Part shown: piece after piece, positions 61,796 to 64,000 of the stretch | Layout: the number at the start of each line of letters is the position of its first letter | Position numbering within the stretch: position 1 is the first letter of the stretch | Assembly (NCBI GenBank): GCA_018136815.1 | Contig: CM030934.1 | Location: 714,979 to 778,978, forward strand | DNA length: 64,000 nucleotides | Reading direction: 5' to 3' | DNA from: Isochrysis galbana | Lineage: Eukaryota > Haptophyta > Isochrysidales > Isochrysidaceae | Program-made: the position numbers and the translations under genes | Notes under the pieces: generated by a model | Seen by the model: the letters and a program-made list of their open reading frames with translations, nothing else | Databases searched by the model: none | What the model was told of the DNA's origin: nothing

Positions 61796-62610
61796 GTTCT
61801 GGGGCGTGTAGAAGGAACGGGGCGTCAGAAGGGATGAAAGAGTACGAAAGAAGACAAGAGAAACGCAGGGGGAGGACAGATACTAGAGTACTACATGAAA
61901 GGAGGCCGCCCTCCTAGCCTTTCGCTCCTTCTTTTGTTCGTTCCCACTCTCGGACTAACGAACTCTCTCTCTCTCCTCTCCTATCTCCTCCTGCTTCTTG
62001 GTCTCCAGCTCGCTCGCTCCCGCCCTCCGCTCGCTCCTCCCCTCCTTTCATCTCTCTCTCGTTGTACGTTATTATGAATTCGGTCCCCCTCCTCCGCCTC
62101 CTCTCCTCCTGGTGAGTTCTTCACTCTCTCCTCCGTGTGGCCGCTGCGCGCGAAAGCGTCGCATGACCGAACCGTAACAACCTTAGAATCATAAAGGGGC
62201 CTCTTTTATCCTTTACAGCAGTCTACTCACTCGCCTCTCTGCTGACTAGAGCTCTACTGACTACTGACTACTCTACTACTCTATCTATACCCTACCCCTC
62301 GTTGCCAAAATTCTGACATTGGTAAAGTCTGGCGTTCCGCTCTCTTCCCCGCCCCTCCGGGACTCTCAGCCCCCCTCCCCCTGGCGAGGGGGAGATCGCC
62401 CTCCCGTCCCCTCCGCTCCGCTTCATCTCGACACGTTGTGCAAACCCCGCGATATTGGATAAATCGTGCTGTTTAAGTGAATGCCGCGAGCTTGTCGCCC
62501 GAACGCGATTCCAGCGGAGAGCCCTCGTGTATACTGTATTGATATTGAGTTATATCGTATATATATTGAAAAGACAAAGGGCAGAGTTTCCCGCCTTTAT
62601 CCGTCAAGAC
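61796..62610. other. intergenic, no gene seen
   Basis: C/T-rich, with no recognisable frame. Confidence 0.45.
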
Positions 62611-62865
62611 ATGTCGGAAGCTCCGCCCTTGGAGGCAGCTCAAGAGGCGACCACACCCGACCACACAGCCACAGACACGTACGCACCACCAAGCAAGAAG
62701 GAGCAAGCATCGCGGGAGGCCGCCATATCCGTGCTCACGGGACGATTCTGCTCGGTAAGGCAGGCCCTGCAGCAGTCAACGCTCTCCGAGGCGAGCGAGT
62801 ACTGCACGTACAAAATTTTGAAAGAGCTGAAGGCCGACCCCGCTGCGCGCGCACTCATCCCCTGA
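62611..62865 (+). CDS. hypothetical small protein, 84 aa
   Basis: ATG at 62611, TGA at 62863-62865. Sequence MSEAPPLEAAQEATT..., then SREAAISVLTGRFCSVRQAL, CTYKILKELKADPAARALIP. The SVRQAL stretch has a helix-turn-helix flavour like the DNA-binding ends of transposases, but this is a weak impression. It may be an exon of a larger gene. Confidence 0.3.
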   Translation: MSEAPPLEAAQEATTPDHTATDTYAPPSKKEQASREAAISVLTGRFCSVRQALQQSTLSEASEYCTYKILKELKADPAARALIP

Positions 62866-63420
62866 AGCAAATCATCTTTACCTCCCATTCAACCTTAGCT
62901 CTCCCCATAGACCAACTCTGCAGAGCTTGTCTTCGTTCACTTTTGCTGCCACATTCAGCATGCGGTGCTGCACTCGGACGATCCGCTCACGCGGGAGGAG
63001 TTTTTTTTAGCCCTTTTGAGCCGTATGTTGACAAATTGGGCCGTTGGATGGCAAAATCACGCTTCGTCGTCACTTAAGGTCTCAAAGAGGGCAATCAAAG
63101 CAACATTTCATCTCCTGGGGACCATAGGTGGAAGAGCTTTCCAATGGGGGTATCAGCCACCTCTTTCATTTCAAGGACAAACTGTGATTTGACCCGACGC
63201 CCCGTGAAGTATGTCACAAAACTTGGTATTGCTGAGGGAATGGTGCCTTACTTAGTGCCCTTGGAACATTAAAAGAGGATATGCATGAGGTAACCAACAA
63301 AAGCCAAGCAGGTTTAGGCAAAACAAGCACTTTGTGCTCGCGCTCTCACCTAGCGAAGTTTGTCCTTACTTCAAGGACTCGTCCTTAATTAAAAGCGAGG
63401 TACCTTGCTTATTTATCCGT
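62866..63420. other. intergenic, no gene seen
   Basis: No recognisable coding frame. Confidence 0.4.
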
Positions 63421-63429
63421 TCACATCCA

Positions 63430-63575
63430 CGGCCCATGCCGGAGGCGGTGACGAGCAGCATCGCCAGGATGGCACCGCTCATGCCCTCCTCCGTGTGTTC
63501 GCAGAACTTGAGGGCTGGGCTCCGGATCTCCTCGTAGGTGCGGTGACCGAGTCGCTTGGCGTCCCGTGAGATATC
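63430..63575 (-). other. possible orphan exon
   Basis: On the minus strand one frame reads DISRDAKRLGHRTYEEIRSP then ALKFCEHTEEGMSGAILAML, LVTASGMGRG, protein-like and ending in a hydrophobic stretch. It is bounded by possible splice-like signals (CCAGTATTAGAGAG before). Not recognised; too short to be sure. Confidence 0.3.
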
Positions 63576-63595
63576 TCTCTAATACTGGACGTGAG

Positions 63596-63910
63596 TTACG
63601 AGTTAACGTCGCCGACGCGGCGATAAGCGATAAGTTCCAGCGTGAATTTTGAATCGAACCCAGGACGGGATGACGGAAGATGTAGAGGTTTGGGGTCAGT
63701 GTTGACCACCGTAATCGCGATCGTGTGGTCGTCATGCCTACGGCCTTCAGATGGGCAGGAATAAATAGGAATACAACATGCGAAAAAGACACCGCGGTTC
63801 TCTGCGTTCGTATTTGCCACCATGAAATAATTAGCTTCCGAAACTTTGCATATGCTCTTATAATAGCATGAGACACCCTTTCGAGCATACACATTGACTT
63901 TTGGATGCAA
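63596..63910 (-). pseudogene. second copy of the beta-barrel (weakly dUTPase-like) family, fragment
   Basis: Frame 63910-63596 contains NRGVFFACCIPIYSCPSEG and DDHTIAITVVNTDPKPLHLP, matching EDHTVAVTVINFEHKALHIP of the 18627-19441 pseudogene, including nucleotide-level similarity. Truncated at the N terminus relative to that copy. Confidence 0.5.
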
Positions 63911-64000
63911 TTATGAAAAGTCATTTTCCCGTCCCCACCTCTATGTGAGTGTGCGTTTGATAGTTGATCGTAGTGTGGAGAATTGTAATTAGTAAGAGGC

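Overview
The window looks like nuclear DNA of a GC-rich, flagellated eukaryotic alga with a secondary, chlorophyll a/c-type plastid. The reasons are: a four-exon fucoxanthin/chlorophyll a/c-type light-harvesting gene; two proteins with signal-peptide-plus-transit-like N termini; a BBS10-like (ciliary) chaperonin and a MORN protein; GT-AG introns of about 80-520 bp; and dense eukaryotic transposons. A haptophyte is my best guess, but it is an inference and no organism-specific marker is visible. No operon, rRNA, convincing tRNA or CRISPR array was seen.

Layout. 1-5.8 kb: end of a P450-like gene, a secreted three-module Cys-rich/Pro-rich protein, two small unrecognised ORFs and repeats. 5.8-9.6 kb: a cyclic-nucleotide-binding protein, a broken tyrosine recombinase and a LINE 3' fragment. 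10.1-12.7 kb: a two-exon, membrane-anchored GH5 (cellulase-like) protein whose expected nucleophile Glu is Gln. 14.3-16.9 kb: two abutting transposon-like units, a hAT-type MITE with a target duplication and a 1.9-kb foldback element with palindrome-rich terminal inverted repeats around a (GA)n tract and an extremely A+T-rich core. 17.5-21.5 kb: a plastid-targeted protein, a pseudogene broken by an exact 8-bp duplication, and an R2R3-MYB factor. 22-27.4 kb: dispersed repeats, then a three-exon MORN protein. 28.2-31.0 kb: a TTAA-flanked element with inverted ends. 31.2-36.3 kb: an unknown membrane protein, a LINE lacking its endonuclease, and, head to tail behind it, a ~0.5-kb internally deleted relative. 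36.5-39.1 kb: a membrane-anchored WH2/VCA (Arp2/3-activator-like) protein and a plastid CS-domain protein. 42.4-47 kb: the light-harvesting gene and, divergent from it, a BBS10-like chaperonin carrying an SH3/KOW-like insertion. 48.5-50.5 kb: a three-exon GT77-like glycosyltransferase. 54.3-55.6 kb: a two-exon GH33 sialidase with apparently complete active-site motifs. 57.8-58.0 kb: a hAT transposase remnant. 59.2-61.6 kb: a three-exon gene with two almost identical NDP-kinase-like halves made by a very recent internal duplication that also copied splice sites.

Genes are independent transcription units. Five minus-strand genes (GH5, MYB, WH2/VCA, light-harvesting, NDPK) carry a pyrimidine-rich, mostly (CT)n, sense strand just upstream of the start codon, a possible core-promoter feature. 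Several exon structures given here were deduced by joining conserved protein blocks across GT-AG boundaries with matching phase; they have not been tested against transcripts.
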